NCBI GenBank assembly: GCA_000474255.1
Contig: BATO01000005.1
Span: 97,118 to 161,117 of the forward strand
DNA: 64,000 nucleotides
Source of the DNA: Aquipseudomonas alcaligenes MRY13-0052
GTDB lineage: Bacteria > Pseudomonadota > Gammaproteobacteria > Pseudomonadales > Pseudomonadaceae
Direction of reading: 5' to 3'
Shown here: positions 53,927 through 64,000 of the stretch, piece by piece
Numbering within the stretch: position 1 is the stretch's first letter
How the letters are laid out: the number at the start of each line of letters is the position of its first letter
The notes under the pieces: generated by a model
The model's database searches: none
Seen by the model: only the letters and a program-made list of their open reading frames with translations
What the model was told of the DNA's origin: nothing
Program-made: the position numbers and the translations under genes

Positions 53927-54901
53927 ATGAGCCAGTCCAGCGATCTGATCCAATCCGCACACCGCACCATCCGCCTGGAACGTGAAGCCATCGACACCCT
54001 GCTCGGCAGGATCGACGACGACTTCGTCCGCGCCTGCGAGCTGATCCTCGCCTGCAAGGGCCGCGTCGTGGTGGTGGGCATGGGCAAGTCCGGCCATATC
54101 GGCAAGAAAGTCGCCGCCACCCTGGCCAGCACCGGTACGCCTGCGTTCTTCGTCCACCCGGCCGAAGCCAGCCATGGCGACATGGGCATGATCACGCCCG
54201 ACGACGTCGTGCTGGCCCTGTCGAACTCCGGCTCCACCGCCGAGATCGTCACCCTGCTGCCGCTGATCAAGCGCCTGGGCATCACCCTGATCAGCATGAC
54301 CGGCAATCCGCAGTCGCCGCTGGCCAAGGCCGCCGAGGCCAACCTCGACGCCCGCGTCGAGCATGAGGCGTGCCCGCTGAACCTGGCGCCGACCTCCTCC
54401 ACCACCGCATCGCTGGTCCTGGGCGACGCCCTGGCCATCGCGCTGCTGGAAGCCCGCGGCTTCACCGCCGAGGACTTCGCCTTCTCCCATCCCGGTGGCG
54501 CCTTGGGCCGTCGCCTGCTGCTGAAGGTGGAAAACATCATGCACGGCGGCGACAGGCTGCCCCGCGTCGAACGCGGCACCTCCCTGCGCGACGCCCTGCT
54601 GGAGATGACCCGCAAGGGCCTCGGCATGACCGCGGTACTGGAGAGCGACGGCAAGCTGGCCGGGATCTTCACCGACGGCGACCTGCGCCGCACCCTGGAC
54701 AAGGGCGTGGACGTCCGCCAGGCCAGCATCGACGAAGTCATGACGGTTCACGGCAAGACCGTGCGTCCCGACATGCTCGCCGCCGAGGCGCTGAAGATCA
54801 TGGACGACCACAAGATCAACGTGCTGGTGGTGGTGGACGACAGCGACACCCCCATCGGTGCCCTGCATATCCACGACCTGACCCGTGCCGGAGTGATCTG
54901 A
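53927..54901 (+). CDS. kdsD: Arabinose-5-phosphate isomerase KdsD
   Basis: KdsD converts ribulose 5-phosphate to arabinose 5-phosphate, the precursor of Kdo. The 324-residue product has an N-terminal SIS domain (VVVVGMGKSGHIGKKVAATLASTG and LALSNSGSTAEIV) and two C-terminal CBS domains from about residue 205 (GMTAVLESDGKLAGIFTDGDLRR and KINVLVVVDDSDTPIGALHIHDL). First gene of kdsD-kdsC-lptC-lptA-lptB. Confidence 0.96.
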   Translation: MSQSSDLIQSAHRTIRLEREAIDTLLGRIDDDFVRACELILACKGRVVVVGMGKSGHIGKKVAATLASTGTPAFFVHPAEASHGDMGMITPDDVVLALSNSGSTAEIVTLLPLIKRLGITLISMTGNPQSPLAKAAEANLDARVEHEACPLNLAPTSSTTASLVLGDALAIALLEARGFTAEDFAFSHPGGALGRRLLLKVENIMHGGDRLPRVERGTSLRDALLEMTRKGLGMTAVLESDGKLAGIFTDGDLRRTLDKGVDVRQASIDEVMTVHGKTVRPDMLAAEALKIMDDHKINVLVVVDDSDTPIGALHIHDLTRAGVI

Positions 54902-55426
54902 ATGAGCGACGACCTGCTGCAGCGCGCCAAGGCCATCCGCCTGGCGGTCTTCGACGTCGACGGCGTTCTCACCGACGGCAAGCTTTACTTCCTGGTCGAC
55001 GGCAGCGAATTCAAGACCTTCAATACCCTGGACGGCCACGGCATCAAGATGCTGATCAACTCCGGGGTACGCACCGCGATCATCTCCGGGCGCAGCACTC
55101 CCGTGGTCGAGCGACGCGCCCGCAACCTGGGCATCCAGCACCTCTATCAGGGCCGCGAGGACAAGATGGTGGTACTCGATGAACTGCTGGCGGAGCTGGG
55201 CCTCGAATACGCACAGGTGGCCTACCTCGGCGACGACCTGCCCGACCTGCCGGTGATCCGCCGGGTCGGCCTGGGCATGGCGGTGGCGAGCGCTGACGGC
55301 TTCGTCCGCCAGCACGCCCATGGCGTCACCCAGGCACGTGGCGGCGAAGGTGCCGCCCGCGAGTTCTGCGAACTGATCATGCGAGCCCAGGGCAGCCTCG
55401 ACGCTGCACAGGCCGCCTACCTCTAG
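54902..55426 (+). CDS. kdsC: 3-deoxy-D-manno-octulosonate 8-phosphate phosphatase KdsC
   Basis: KdsC is a HAD phosphatase that removes phosphate from Kdo-8-P. The 174-residue product has HAD motif I FDVDGVLTDG, motif II IISGRST and motif IV YLGDDLPDLPV. It begins directly after the kdsD stop (TGA ATG). Confidence 0.96.
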   Translation: MSDDLLQRAKAIRLAVFDVDGVLTDGKLYFLVDGSEFKTFNTLDGHGIKMLINSGVRTAIISGRSTPVVERRARNLGIQHLYQGREDKMVVLDELLAELGLEYAQVAYLGDDLPDLPVIRRVGLGMAVASADGFVRQHAHGVTQARGGEGAAREFCELIMRAQGSLDAAQAAYL

Positions 55427-55434
55427 GTCCGCCC

Positions 55435-56007
55435 ATGTCGAAGAACTTCCGCCTCGCCCTGATCCTGATTCCGGTCGCCGCCCTGCTGATCGCCCTGGGC
55501 TACTGGAACATTCGCCCGGAAAGCTTCATGGAGCGCCAGACAACTGCCCCCGCAGACGAGAACGCCATCGACTTCTATGTGGTCAATGCCACCAGCGTGC
55601 AATATCAGGAAGACGGCAAGCGTCACTACGAGATGACCGCTGCCAAGCTCGAACACGTCAAATCGAGCGACACCACCCTGCTGACCAATCCCGACCTGCA
55701 GCTCTACCGCGGCACCGAGTTCCCGTGGCACGTACAGAGCGAGCGCGGCGAAGTCGGCCCAGAAGGTGAACAGGTGGAGCTGATCGACAAGGTCCGCGTG
55801 GAGCGCACCGACGCCAAGGGCCGACCAACCATTCTCACCACCAGCCGCCTGACCGTGTTCCCGGACAGGGAATATGCGGAAACCCAGCAAGCCGTTAGAA
55901 TCGACGCCGCCAACGGGGTTACCACGGCACAAGGAATGAAAGCGTACTTGAATGACAGCAGGATGATCCTGCAGTCCAACGTAAGAGGCCAGCATGAGGT
56001 TCGTTAA
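55435..56007 (+). CDS. lptC: LPS export protein LptC
   Basis: LptC is the bitopic inner-membrane component that hands LPS from LptBFG to LptA. The 190-residue product has an N-terminal membrane segment (LALILIPVAALLIALGYW) and a periplasmic beta-jellyroll (DFYVVNATSVQYQEDGKRHYEMTAAKLEH). Its end overlaps the lptA start by 14 bases. Confidence 0.94.
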   Translation: MSKNFRLALILIPVAALLIALGYWNIRPESFMERQTTAPADENAIDFYVVNATSVQYQEDGKRHYEMTAAKLEHVKSSDTTLLTNPDLQLYRGTEFPWHVQSERGEVGPEGEQVELIDKVRVERTDAKGRPTILTTSRLTVFPDREYAETQQAVRIDAANGVTTAQGMKAYLNDSRMILQSNVRGQHEVR

Positions 56008-56539
56008 AACCCTCCCCCTACTGCTCAGCCTGGGTGCCGCACTCGGAAGTGCCAGCGCCTGGGCGCTGCCCAGCGACCGCGATCAGCCGATCCGCGTCCA
56101 GGCGGACAGCGCCGAACTCGATGACAAGCAGGGCGTGGCGGTCTATCGCGGCGACGTGGTCATCACTCAGGGCACCCTGAAGATCACCGGCGACACCGTG
56201 ACCATCACCCAGAACGCCCAGGGCGAGCTGGAAGTCTTCACCTCGGTGGGCAAGCCTGCCTACTACGAGCAGAAGCCTGCGGTGGACAAGCAGATCGTCA
56301 AGGCATACGGCATGACCATCCAGTACTTCGCTGCCAACGAGCGCATCGTGCTGATCGACCAGGCCAAGGTGATCCAGGAAGGCAACACCTTCGAAGGCGA
56401 GAAGATCGTCTACGACACCCAGCGCCAGATCGTCAACGCAGGCCGCGCCACGGGCACCAACGTCGGCACTCCGCGTCCGCGCATCGACATGGTCATCCAG
56501 CCGAAGAAGAAAGAGCAGCAAGCGGGACAAGCAGAGTAA
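55994..56539 (+). CDS. lptA: LPS transport periplasmic protein LptA
   Basis: LptA forms the beta-jellyroll bridge for LPS across the periplasm. The 181-residue precursor has a signal peptide of about 24 residues ending SAWA. The OstA-type fold follows: [31 protein letters not shown] and ALMTIQ-like repeats. The C-terminus is Lys/Gln-rich. Confidence 0.95.
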   Translation: MRFVKTLPLLLSLGAALGSASAWALPSDRDQPIRVQADSAELDDKQGVAVYRGDVVITQGTLKITGDTVTITQNAQGELEVFTSVGKPAYYEQKPAVDKQIVKAYGMTIQYFAANERIVLIDQAKVIQEGNTFEGEKIVYDTQRQIVNAGRATGTNVGTPRPRIDMVIQPKKKEQQAGQAE

Positions 56540-57264
56540 TGGCGACCCTCAAAGCCCAGCACCTGGCGAAGAGCTACAAGAGCCGCCAGGTCGTCCGTGA
56601 CGTCAGCCTGTCCATCGACAGCGGCCAGATCGTCGGCCTGCTCGGCCCCAACGGTGCCGGCAAGACCACCTGCTTCTACATGATCGTGGGGCTGGTGAAA
56701 GCCGATCAGGGACGCGTGCTGATCGATCAGCAGGACGTCACCCACCAGCCCATGCACGGCCGTGCCCGGGCCGGTATCGGCTACCTGCCCCAGGAAGCCT
56801 CGATCTTCCGCAAGCTCAGCGTGGCCGACAACATCATGGCCATTCTCGAGACCCGCAAGGAGCTCGACCGCGCCGGCCGCCATCGCGAGCTGGAGAGCCT
56901 GCTGCAGGAGTTCCACATCAGCCACATCCGCGACAGCATCGGCATGAGCCTGTCCGGTGGCGAGCGTCGTCGCGTGGAAATCGCCCGCGCCCTGGCCACT
57001 GCCCCCAAGTTCATCCTGCTCGACGAACCCTTTGCCGGTGTCGACCCGATTTCCGTGGGCGACATCAAACAGATCATCCATCACCTCAAGGCCAAGGGGA
57101 TCGGCGTGCTGATCACCGACCACAACGTCCGCGAGACACTGGATATCTGCGAAACCGCCTACATCGTGAATGATGGCCAGCTCATCGCCGAAGGCAGTGC
57201 AGAAGAGATCCTGGCCAACCAACTGGTCAAGGAAGTCTACCTGGGGCACGAATTCCGCCTCTGA
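56539..57264 (+). CDS. lptB: LPS export ABC ATPase LptB
   Basis: LptB powers LPS extraction with LptF and LptG. The 241-residue product has Walker [10 protein letters not shown] near residue 38, signature [16 protein letters not shown] and Walker [14 protein letters not shown]. The start shares a base with the lptA stop (TAATG). Confidence 0.98.
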   Translation: MATLKAQHLAKSYKSRQVVRDVSLSIDSGQIVGLLGPNGAGKTTCFYMIVGLVKADQGRVLIDQQDVTHQPMHGRARAGIGYLPQEASIFRKLSVADNIMAILETRKELDRAGRHRELESLLQEFHISHIRDSIGMSLSGGERRRVEIARALATAPKFILLDEPFAGVDPISVGDIKQIIHHLKAKGIGVLITDHNVRETLDICETAYIVNDGQLIAEGSAEEILANQLVKEVYLGHEFRL

Positions 57265-57323
57265 CGGACCAGCCCTGCGCGCAAAATGTTGCGGGCAGTA
57301 GAAAAATCATTCAAGGTCAGGCA

Positions 57324-57329
57324 TATAAT
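57324..57329 (+). promoter_or_regulatory. Candidate -10 element of rpoN
   Basis: A TATAAT lies 79 bases before the rpoN start in the 143-base gap after lptB. No -35 is evident at the usual distance, so this is a candidate only. Confidence 0.35.
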
Positions 57330-57407
57330 TTGCTTCCTGGTGGCGCCTCGGCGCCCTGTAGTGGATGGCGCATGTGCGCCGGCGAATAAGGTGCTAAGCC
57401 CTCTGCC

Positions 57408-58907
57408 ATGAAACCATCGCTAGTCCTGAAGATGGGCCAGCAGCTGACGATGACCCCGCAGCTGCAACAGGCCATTCGCCTACTCCAACTGTCCACCCTG
57501 GATCTGCAGCAGGAAATCCAGGAGGCCCTGGAGTCCAATCCCATGCTCGAACGCCAGGAGGAAGGAGAAGACTTCGACAACTCCGACCCCATGGCAGAAA
57601 GCGAGCAACTGCCCAACTCCGCCAGCCAGGAATCCAGCTTCCAGGAATCCAGCGTCCCCACTTCGGAGAGCGAAAGCCTCGAAGACGGCGAATGGCACGA
57701 ACGCATCCCCAGCGAACTGCCCGTCGACACCGCCTGGGAAGACGTCTACCAGACCAGCGCCAGCAGCCTCCCCAGCTCCGATGACGACGAGTGGGACTTC
57801 ACGTCCCGCACCTCGGTGGGCGAGAGCCTGCAAAGCCACCTGCTGTGGCAGCTGAACCTGGCCCCCATGTCCGATACCGATCGCCTGATCGGCGTCACCC
57901 TGATCGACTGCATCAACAATGACGGCTACCTGGAGGAAACCCTCGAGGAAGTCGTGGAAGCCTTCGACCCCGAGCTCGAGATCGAACTCGACGAGGTGGA
58001 AGTCGTCCTGCACCGCATCCAGCAATTCGAGCCCGCCGGCGTCGGCGCCCGCGACCTGCGCGAGTGCCTGCTCCTGCAACTGCGCCAACTGCCCGCCAAG
58101 ACCCCATGGCTGAGCGAGGCGCAGCGCCTGGCAGGCGACTATCTCGATGTTCTCGGCAGCCGCGACTACAGCCAGCTCATGCGCCGCATGAAGCTCAAGG
58201 AAGACGAGCTGCGCCAGGTGATCGAGCTGATCCAGGGCCTCAACCCCCGCCCCGGCTCACAGATCGAAGCCAGCGAACCCGAGTACGTCGTGCCGGATGT
58301 CATCGTGCGCAAGCACAATGAACGCTGGCTGGTGGAACTGAACCAGGAAGCCGTCCCGCGCCTGCGCGTCAACCCGCATTACGCCGGTTTCGTCCGTCGT
58401 GCCGACTCCAGCGCCGACAACACCTTCATGCGCAATCAGCTGCAGGAAGCCCGCTGGTTCATCAAGAGCCTGCAGAGCCGCAACGAAACGCTGATGAAGG
58501 TCGCCACCCAGATCGTCGAGCACCAGCGCGGTTTCCTCGAGTACGGCGACGAGGCGATGAAGCCCCTCGTCCTGCACGACATCGCCGAGGCGGTGGGCAT
58601 GCACGAGTCGACCATCTCACGCGTCACCACCCAGAAATTCATGCACACTCCGCGTGGCATATACGAACTGAAATACTTCTTCTCCAGCCACGTCAGCACC
58701 TCCGAAGGCGGTGAATGCTCGTCTACCGCCATCCGCGCGATCATCAAAAAACTGGTCGCTGCGGAAAATGCCAAAAAGCCGTTGAGCGACAGCAAGATCG
58801 CTGGTTTACTGGAAGCACAGGGTATCCAAGTGGCCCGCCGCACAGTCGCCAAGTACCGGGAATCCCTCGGGATAGCGCCTTCCAGCGAACGCAAGCGGCT
58901 GATGTGA
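57408..58907 (+). CDS. rpoN: RNA polymerase sigma-54 factor RpoN
   Basis: Sigma-54 directs nitrogen, motility and many other promoters and needs enhancer-binding ATPases. The 499-residue product has the Gln/Leu-rich region I ([34 protein letters not shown]), an acidic region II, the core-binding region III, the helix-turn-helix [20 protein letters not shown] and the C-terminal RpoN box [10 protein letters not shown]. The rpoN-hpf-ptsN-rapZ-npr order is typical of Pseudomonas. Confidence 0.98.
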   Translation: MKPSLVLKMGQQLTMTPQLQQAIRLLQLSTLDLQQEIQEALESNPMLERQEEGEDFDNSDPMAESEQLPNSASQESSFQESSVPTSESESLEDGEWHERIPSELPVDTAWEDVYQTSASSLPSSDDDEWDFTSRTSVGESLQSHLLWQLNLAPMSDTDRLIGVTLIDCINNDGYLEETLEEVVEAFDPELEIELDEVEVVLHRIQQFEPAGVGARDLRECLLLQLRQLPAKTPWLSEAQRLAGDYLDVLGSRDYSQLMRRMKLKEDELRQVIELIQGLNPRPGSQIEASEPEYVVPDVIVRKHNERWLVELNQEAVPRLRVNPHYAGFVRRADSSADNTFMRNQLQEARWFIKSLQSRNETLMKVATQIVEHQRGFLEYGDEAMKPLVLHDIAEAVGMHESTISRVTTQKFMHTPRGIYELKYFFSSHVSTSEGGECSSTAIRAIIKKLVAAENAKKPLSDSKIAGLLEAQGIQVARRTVAKYRESLGIAPSSERKRLM

Positions 58908-58989
58908 CGCGGATTGATCCACGCCAAAGTGTTCCGGTGGCAGGCCCGTTAGCCTGTCTCTTACACACGGGCAATAAGGAGAAAGCGGT

Positions 58990-59298
58990 ATGCAAGTCAA
59001 CATCAGTGGACATCAACTGGATGTGACCGACGCCCTGCGCGACTACGTTGTCGAGAAGTTCGACAGACTGGAGCGCCACTTCGACAAAATCACCAATGTG
59101 CAGGTGATCATGCAGGTGGAGAAACTGAAGCAGAAGATCGAAGCCACCCTGCACATCGCCGGTGGTGAGGTCGTAGCCAATGCGGAGCATGAAGACATGT
59201 ACGCGGCCATCGACCTGCTCACCGACAAACTCGACCGTCAACTGATCAAACACAAGGAAAAGCAGCTGAACCGCCAGCAGGGCGCCACCGCCCGCTGA
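58990..59298 (+). CDS. hpf: Ribosome hibernation promoting factor HPF (short form)
   Basis: HPF binds the 30S subunit and promotes 100S ribosome dimers in stationary phase. The 102-residue short form begins MQVNISGHQLDVTDALRDYVVEKF and contains EDMYAAIDLLTDKLDRQLIKHKEK. AAGGAG lies upstream of the ATG. Confidence 0.96.
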   Translation: MQVNISGHQLDVTDALRDYVVEKFDRLERHFDKITNVQVIMQVEKLKQKIEATLHIAGGEVVANAEHEDMYAAIDLLTDKLDRQLIKHKEKQLNRQQGATAR

Positions 59299-59311
59299 CA
59301 TTCCCCTTCCT

Positions 59312-59776
59312 ATGATCCGACTTGAGCAAATCCTGACCCCCGGCCGTTCCCTCGTGAACGTGCCGGGCGGCAGCAAAAAACGTGTCCTGGAACAGATCGC
59401 CAACCTGGTTGCTCGCGAACTTCCCGACCTCGACTCGCAAGATATCTTCGAAAGCCTGGTCGCCCGGGAGAAACTCGGCTCGACAGGATTCGGCAACGGT
59501 ATCGCCATCCCCCATTGCCGGCTTCCCGGCTGCACCGCGCCCATCAGCGCCGTGCTGCGCCTGGATGCCCCCGTGGACTTCGACGCCATCGACGGCGCCC
59601 CGGTGGACCTGCTGTTCGTACTCTTGGTCCCCGAAGCCGCCACCGATGAACACCTGGAACTGCTCCGCCAGATCGCCAGCATGCTGGACCGCACCGAGGT
59701 GCGTGACCGCCTGCGCCAGACGCAGAGCAGCGACAGCCTGTACCAGGTGGTAGTGGACGTCCAGAACGGACGCTAG
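59312..59776 (+). CDS. ptsN: Nitrogen-PTS enzyme IIA PtsN
   Basis: PtsN accepts phosphate from NPr and regulates potassium transport, metabolism and sigma-54-linked functions. The 154-residue EIIA-Ntr protein has the phosphorylation site His68 in GIAIPHCRLPGC and a PRD-like EIIA-Fru fold (EAATDEHLELLRQIASML). Confidence 0.97.
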   Translation: MIRLEQILTPGRSLVNVPGGSKKRVLEQIANLVARELPDLDSQDIFESLVAREKLGSTGFGNGIAIPHCRLPGCTAPISAVLRLDAPVDFDAIDGAPVDLLFVLLVPEAATDEHLELLRQIASMLDRTEVRDRLRQTQSSDSLYQVVVDVQNGR

Positions 59777-59785
59777 GACCTTGCC

Positions 59786-60643
59786 ATGCGCCTGATCATC
59801 GTCAGCGGCCGTTCAGGCTCAGGCAAGAGCACCGCCCTCGACGTTCTCGAGGACAATGGCTTCTACTGCATCGACAACCTGCCCGCCGGCCTGCTCCCCG
59901 AACTGGCCGAGCGCGCACTGCTGCAGACCGAGTTGCTGCACCCCCAGGTCGCCGTCTCCATCGACGCACGCAACCTGCCCAGCCAGCTCAAGCGTTTTCC
60001 CGAACTCCTCGAAGAGGCCCGCGCCCGCCACATCCACTGCGATGTGCTGTACCTGGACGCGGATGACGAAACGCTACTCAAGCGCTTCTCGGAAACCCGC
60101 CGCCGCCACCCGCTGACCAACGAAGACCGCTCCCTCGCCGAGGCCATCCTCGACGAAGCCTCGTTGCTCGCTCCCATCGCCGACCTCGCCGACCTGAAGA
60201 TCGACACCACCCACCTCAATCTGTACCAGCTGCGCGACAGCATCAAGCTGCGCCTGCTGAACAAGCCCGAGCCGGGAACCGCCTTCCTCGTCGAATCCTT
60301 TGGCTTCAAGCGGGGCATGCCGGTGGATGCGGACCTGGTGTTCGACGTGCGCTGCCTGCCCAATCCCTACTGGAAGCCTGAGCTGCGCGATAACTCCGGC
60401 CTCGACGCCAATGTCGCCGAGTACCTGGCCGCGCAACCGGATGTCGAGGAGATGTACCAGGACATCCTCGGCTACCTGAACAAATGGCTGCCGCGCTTCG
60501 CCGCCAGCAACCGCGCCTATGTCACCGTCGCCATTGGCTGCACCGGCGGCCACCACCGTTCCGTGTACCTCGCCGAGCGCCTCGGCCAGGCGCTCAAACC
60601 CAACCTGAAGAACGTCCAGGTTCGCCACCGCGACCTCAGTTAA
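59786..60643 (+). CDS. rapZ: RNase adaptor protein RapZ
   Basis: RapZ is a P-loop protein with GTPase-like N-terminal domain; in E. coli it controls GlmS via the sRNA GlmZ and senses glucosamine 6-phosphate. The 285-residue product has GRSGSGKS at residues 8-15 and the C-terminal domain signature [18 protein letters not shown]. It lies in the rpoN-ptsN operon. Confidence 0.96.
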   Translation: MRLIIVSGRSGSGKSTALDVLEDNGFYCIDNLPAGLLPELAERALLQTELLHPQVAVSIDARNLPSQLKRFPELLEEARARHIHCDVLYLDADDETLLKRFSETRRRHPLTNEDRSLAEAILDEASLLAPIADLADLKIDTTHLNLYQLRDSIKLRLLNKPEPGTAFLVESFGFKRGMPVDADLVFDVRCLPNPYWKPELRDNSGLDANVAEYLAAQPDVEEMYQDILGYLNKWLPRFAASNRAYVTVAIGCTGGHHRSVYLAERLGQALKPNLKNVQVRHRDLS

Positions 60644-60658
60644 AGGATCCCCGCCGCG

Positions 60659-60931
60659 ATGCCAGCCTGTGAAATCACCATCATCAACAAACTGGGGCTG
60701 CATGCCCGCGCCGCGGCCAAGTTCGTCGGTGTCGCCGGGCGCTACCCCTGCCAGATCCGCGTAGGCCGCACCCCGGAAAGCCTGGTGGACGGCAAAAGCA
60801 TCATGGCCGTGATGATGCTCGCCGCCGGCAAGGGCACCAACATCCACCTGCACACCGAAGGCGAGCAGGACGACGATGCGCTCAACGCACTGATCGAGTT
60901 GGTCAACAACCGCTTCGACGAAGGCGAGTGA
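60659..60931 (+). CDS. ptsO: Phosphocarrier NPr (HPr-like, nitrogen PTS)
   Basis: NPr passes phosphate from EI-Ntr to PtsN. The 90-residue HPr-fold protein has His15 in GLHARAAAKFVG. No Ser/Lys element for HPr kinase regulation is apparent beyond DGKSIMAVMML. Last gene of the rpoN run, 15 bases after rapZ. Confidence 0.95.
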   Translation: MPACEITIINKLGLHARAAAKFVGVAGRYPCQIRVGRTPESLVDGKSIMAVMMLAAGKGTNIHLHTEGEQDDDALNALIELVNNRFDEGE

Positions 60932-60937
60932 CGGAAA

Positions 60938-60957
60938 GCCCGGTACAGATACCGGGC
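60938..60957 (+). terminator. Hairpin downstream of ptsO
   Basis: Stem GCCCGGTA / TACCGGGC with a CAGA loop, seven bases after the npr stop. A T tract is lacking, so it may be a weak terminator or a 3' stabiliser. The converging ZIP gene ends at 61026. Confidence 0.6.
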
Positions 60958-61025
60958 CCGAAAGAGCTGAAACACTGAACCACCCCGTGACGCCTTCCCT
61001 GCGTCGCGACATGATCACCGGCCGA

Positions 61026-61979
61026 TCAGGCCAGCGCCGTATCCAGCACCATCATCAGGCAGAAGCCCGCGGCCAACCCCAGGCTCGCAGCGGTTTCGTG
61101 GCCCTTGCGATGGCATTCCGGGATGATTTCGTGGGTCACCGCGAAGAGCATCGCCCCCGCCGCCAGGGCCAGGCCCCAGGGCAACAGCAACGCCGACACC
61201 TGCACCAACCAGGCACAGAGCAACGCGAACACCGGCTCCACCAGCCCGGACGCCGCGCCGATCAGCATCGCCTTGCCCCGGGACATGCCCGCCCCCGCCA
61301 ACACCAGGGAAATGATCAACCCCTCCGGCAGGTCCTGCAGTGCGATGCCCAATGCCAGGCTATCCGCGCCCGCCAACCCGGCGCCCGCCGCCACGCCCAC
61401 CGCCATGCCTTCCGGGATGTTGTGCAGGACGATGGCAATGACGAACAGCAGGATGCGCGGTGCCAGCACCAGGCGGTCGGTACGCGCATCCACCTCGAGC
61501 TGCCGCTCCGGCAGCAGCCTGCCAAGGCCGAACAGTGCACTGGCCCCCAGCAACAGGCCGAGGCTCATCAGGAAGCCTGCCGACCATTTGGAAAAGCCCA
61601 ACTGGCCGGCCGCATCCAGTCCGGGGATCAACAGCGAGAACACCGTCGCCGCCAGCATCACACCGGCACCGAAGCCCAGCAGGGTGTCGGAGGTGCGTGC
61701 CGAGATGCTGCGCATGAACAGCACCGGCAAGGTGCCGACGGCCGTGCCCAACGCACACAGCGTGCCCGACTTCAGCGCATGCCAGAGATGAGGCTCCAGC
61801 GCACGCTCGGCAGCCAGTACCGCCTGCCAGGACAACAGCAGGCAGCCGACGAGCATCACGCAGAGGCCAAGAACCTGGCGCAGGGAAAGCCCGCTGGGTA
61901 ATAGAGAAGACATGGGACCCCGGCTGGGCGAGTGCAGGCGCCCGTCGGCACCCAGGCTGTGCAGGTCGGGCTCAGGCAT
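61026..61979 (-). CDS. ZIP-family metal transporter
   Basis: A 317-residue membrane protein of the ZIP (ZupT-type) family, importing divalent metal such as Zn, Fe or Mn. It has about eight membrane segments and the family motifs HNIPEG (in IVLHNIPEGMAVG) and QDLPEG in two neighbouring helices. The ATG at 61979 shares one base with the sodA stop (TGATG) and has GAGAGG upstream. A start at 61913, trimming about 22 residues, is also possible. Last gene of the fumC-orfX-sodA operon. Confidence 0.92.
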   Translation of the reverse strand: MPEPDLHSLGADGRLHSPSRGPMSSLLPSGLSLRQVLGLCVMLVGCLLLSWQAVLAAERALEPHLWHALKSGTLCALGTAVGTLPVLFMRSISARTSDTLLGFGAGVMLAATVFSLLIPGLDAAGQLGFSKWSAGFLMSLGLLLGASALFGLGRLLPERQLEVDARTDRLVLAPRILLFVIAIVLHNIPEGMAVGVAAGAGLAGADSLALGIALQDLPEGLIISLVLAGAGMSRGKAMLIGAASGLVEPVFALLCAWLVQVSALLLPWGLALAAGAMLFAVTHEIIPECHRKGHETAASLGLAAGFCLMMVLDTALA

Positions 61980-62590
61980 CAGGCCATCGCCTCTCGGTAT
62001 CGACGGTCCACTTCGGCCCAGTCGATGACATTGTAGAAAGCGCCGATGTATTCGGGACGACGGCTCTGGTAACGCAGGTAATAGGCGTGCTCCCAAACAT
62101 CCAGCCCGAGGATCGGCACGTTGCCATTCATCAGCGGGCTGTCCTGGTTACCGCTGCTCTCCACCACCAGGCGCTTGCCCGGCGTCACGCTGAGCCAGGC
62201 CCAGCCGCTGCCGAAGCGGGTCAGCGCCGCCTTGGTGAAGGCCTCCTTGAAGGCCGCGAAGCCGCCCAGCTCCGCCTCGATGGCCGCACGCACGGTGCCA
62301 TGGGACTCCCCACCGCCAGTGGGCGACATCACGGTCCAGAACAGCGAATGGTTGGCGTGCCCGCCGCCGTTGTTGATCACCGCGCCGCGCAGTTGCTCGG
62401 GCACCTCCGCCAGGCGCCGCAGCAACGACTCCACCGGCAGCTGGCCGAGGGGGTTGCCCTCCAGGGCTGCATTGAGATTGTTGATGTAGGTCTGGTGGTG
62501 CTTGCTGTGGTGGATTTCCATGGTCTGCGCATCGATATGCGGTTCCAGGGCATCGTAGGCGTAGGTGAGGACGGGCAGGCTGTAGGTCAT
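61979..62590 (-). CDS. sodA: Manganese superoxide dismutase SodA (SodM)
   Basis: Mn-dependent SOD detoxifying superoxide. The 203-residue product has metal ligands His27, His81, Asp164 (DVWEHAYY) and His168. The [11 protein letters not shown] segment and Gln149 (GNQDSP) mark the Mn rather than Fe type. In P. aeruginosa it is induced by iron starvation in the fagA-fumC-orfX-sodA operon. Confidence 0.97.
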   Translation of the reverse strand: MTYSLPVLTYAYDALEPHIDAQTMEIHHSKHHQTYINNLNAALEGNPLGQLPVESLLRRLAEVPEQLRGAVINNGGGHANHSLFWTVMSPTGGGESHGTVRAAIEAELGGFAAFKEAFTKAALTRFGSGWAWLSVTPGKRLVVESSGNQDSPLMNGNVPILGLDVWEHAYYLRYQSRRPEYIGAFYNVIDWAEVDRRYREAMA

Positions 62591-62604
62591 GGTCGGTTCC
62601 TTGT

Positions 62605-63051
62605 TCAATGGTAGTAGCGGCTGCCGGAGGTGCTCGGCAGGGCTCGCGAAGAATGGCCAGGCACGATGCCGAGCAGGCGATCGGTGCGGGGATAGGCGCC
62701 GTGCTCCTGGATGAACTGCAACAGGCTGCTGTAGGTGCAGCGGCTGTGGCGCAGGGCAACGTCGCGCAGCGCCTCGGGCAGGCTGGTGTCACGCAGCACC
62801 TGCAGCAGGCGCTCGTGGCAGGTGCAGAGGTTCTCCGCCGTCTCCTCCGGCTGGCCGAGCATCAGGTGCAGGTCGGCCAGGTTGTGGTGGGAGACCACGA
62901 ACGCGGCCACCGCCTGGTCCGCATCCGGCCACCGCTCCAGCAGCATCTGCGCCTGGGCCAGGGCCTGCAGGTAAAGCTCCCGCGCCTCGATCCAGTCACC
63001 GCTGTGGAAGCTGCGGTTGCCAGCCTCGATGGTTCGTTTCCAGTACTCCAT
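62605..63051 (-). CDS. Conserved hypothetical protein (orfX of the fumC-sodA operon)
   Basis: A 148-residue protein ([15 protein letters not shown]) between fumC and sodA, equivalent to orfX of P. aeruginosa. It is helical, with TPR-like pattern ([23 protein letters not shown]) and two Cys-containing stretches ([11 protein letters not shown]). No known function. It starts 54 bases after fumC and ends 14 bases before sodA. Confidence 0.88.
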   Translation of the reverse strand: MEYWKRTIEAGNRSFHSGDWIEARELYLQALAQAQMLLERWPDADQAVAAFVVSHHNLADLHLMLGQPEETAENLCTCHERLLQVLRDTSLPEALRDVALRHSRCTYSSLLQFIQEHGAYPRTDRLLGIVPGHSSRALPSTSGSRYYH

Positions 63052-63105
63052 CGGCCACCTCCAGGTGGGCGAAGGGTGCCGCCGTGGCAGCACCCGGTGT
63101 CGCGG

Positions 63106-64000
<895 letters not shown>

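Noticed and set aside
58937..58953. TGGCAG...TTAGC upstream of hpf resembling a sigma-54 promoter
   Set aside because: The spacing between the GG and GC elements is one base too long and the -12 element is poor.

Overview
The window is chromosomal DNA of a gamma-proteobacterium of the genus Pseudomonas, most like the P. aeruginosa group. The DNA is GC-rich. The gene order matches the P. aeruginosa block from the M23 peptidase gene next to secA through the dcw cluster, mraZ, rnpB, petABC, cysDN, algW, hisGDC, murA, mla, lpt, rpoN and ptsN to sodA and fumC. The exact species cannot be fixed from the sequence alone. About 70 genes are called and almost no space is left between them.

Layout. (1) 1-806: an M23 peptidase fragment and a divergent DUF721 protein. 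(2) 905-18645, minus strand: the complete division and cell wall (dcw) cluster mraZ-rsmH-ftsL-ftsI-murE-murF-mraY-murD-ftsW-murG-murC-ddlB-ftsQ-ftsA-ftsZ-lpxC. Most genes overlap by 1 to 8 bases, and an MraZ-box promoter lies upstream. (3) 18985-24802: the RNase P RNA, rsmI, and the lpoA-yraN-diaA-BON lipoprotein run, converging on sspA-sspB. (4) 24891-28564: cytochrome bc1 (petABC) and the rplM-rpsI ribosomal operon. (5) 28837-36614: an aldo/keto reductase, an acyl-CoA dehydrogenase divergent from an AraC-type regulator, an unrecognised secreted protein, zapE, trpS and a small hydrolase. (6) 36741-41499: zapG, cysD and a fused cysN/cysC separated by an inserted small gene, and a Nif3-like protein. 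(7) 41612-45726: algW, then a TonB-dependent receptor and a DUF4198 periplasmic protein behind a strong Zur-box candidate. (8) 45802-50539: hisG, hisD, hisC, murA and ibaG. (9) 50649-60931: mlaFEDCB diverging from kdsD-kdsC-lptC-lptA-lptB, then rpoN-hpf-ptsN-rapZ-npr. (10) 61026-64000: the MnSOD, ZIP, orfX and fumarase C operon.

Functional theme. Most of the window builds the envelope: peptidoglycan precursors and septation, the committed step of lipid A, Kdo supply, LPS export, phospholipid asymmetry and the AlgW envelope-stress protease. The rest is respiration, sulfate assimilation, histidine synthesis, nitrogen-PTS control and an iron-sparing oxidative stress operon.

Most notable departures from the expected core layout: (a) a four-helix-bundle gene flanked by inverted repeats inserted between cysD and cysN; (b) a TonB receptor/DUF4198 pair with a Zur-like palindrome between algW and hisC; (c) a one-base deletion relative to the family near the start of mraY, leaving an internal GTG start with its own ribosome binding site; (d) a heptamer repeat array beside zapE related to the repeats in (a); (e) a 25-bp tandem duplication just downstream of rnpB. 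The dcw, mla, lpt and rpoN blocks are ordinary core genome.
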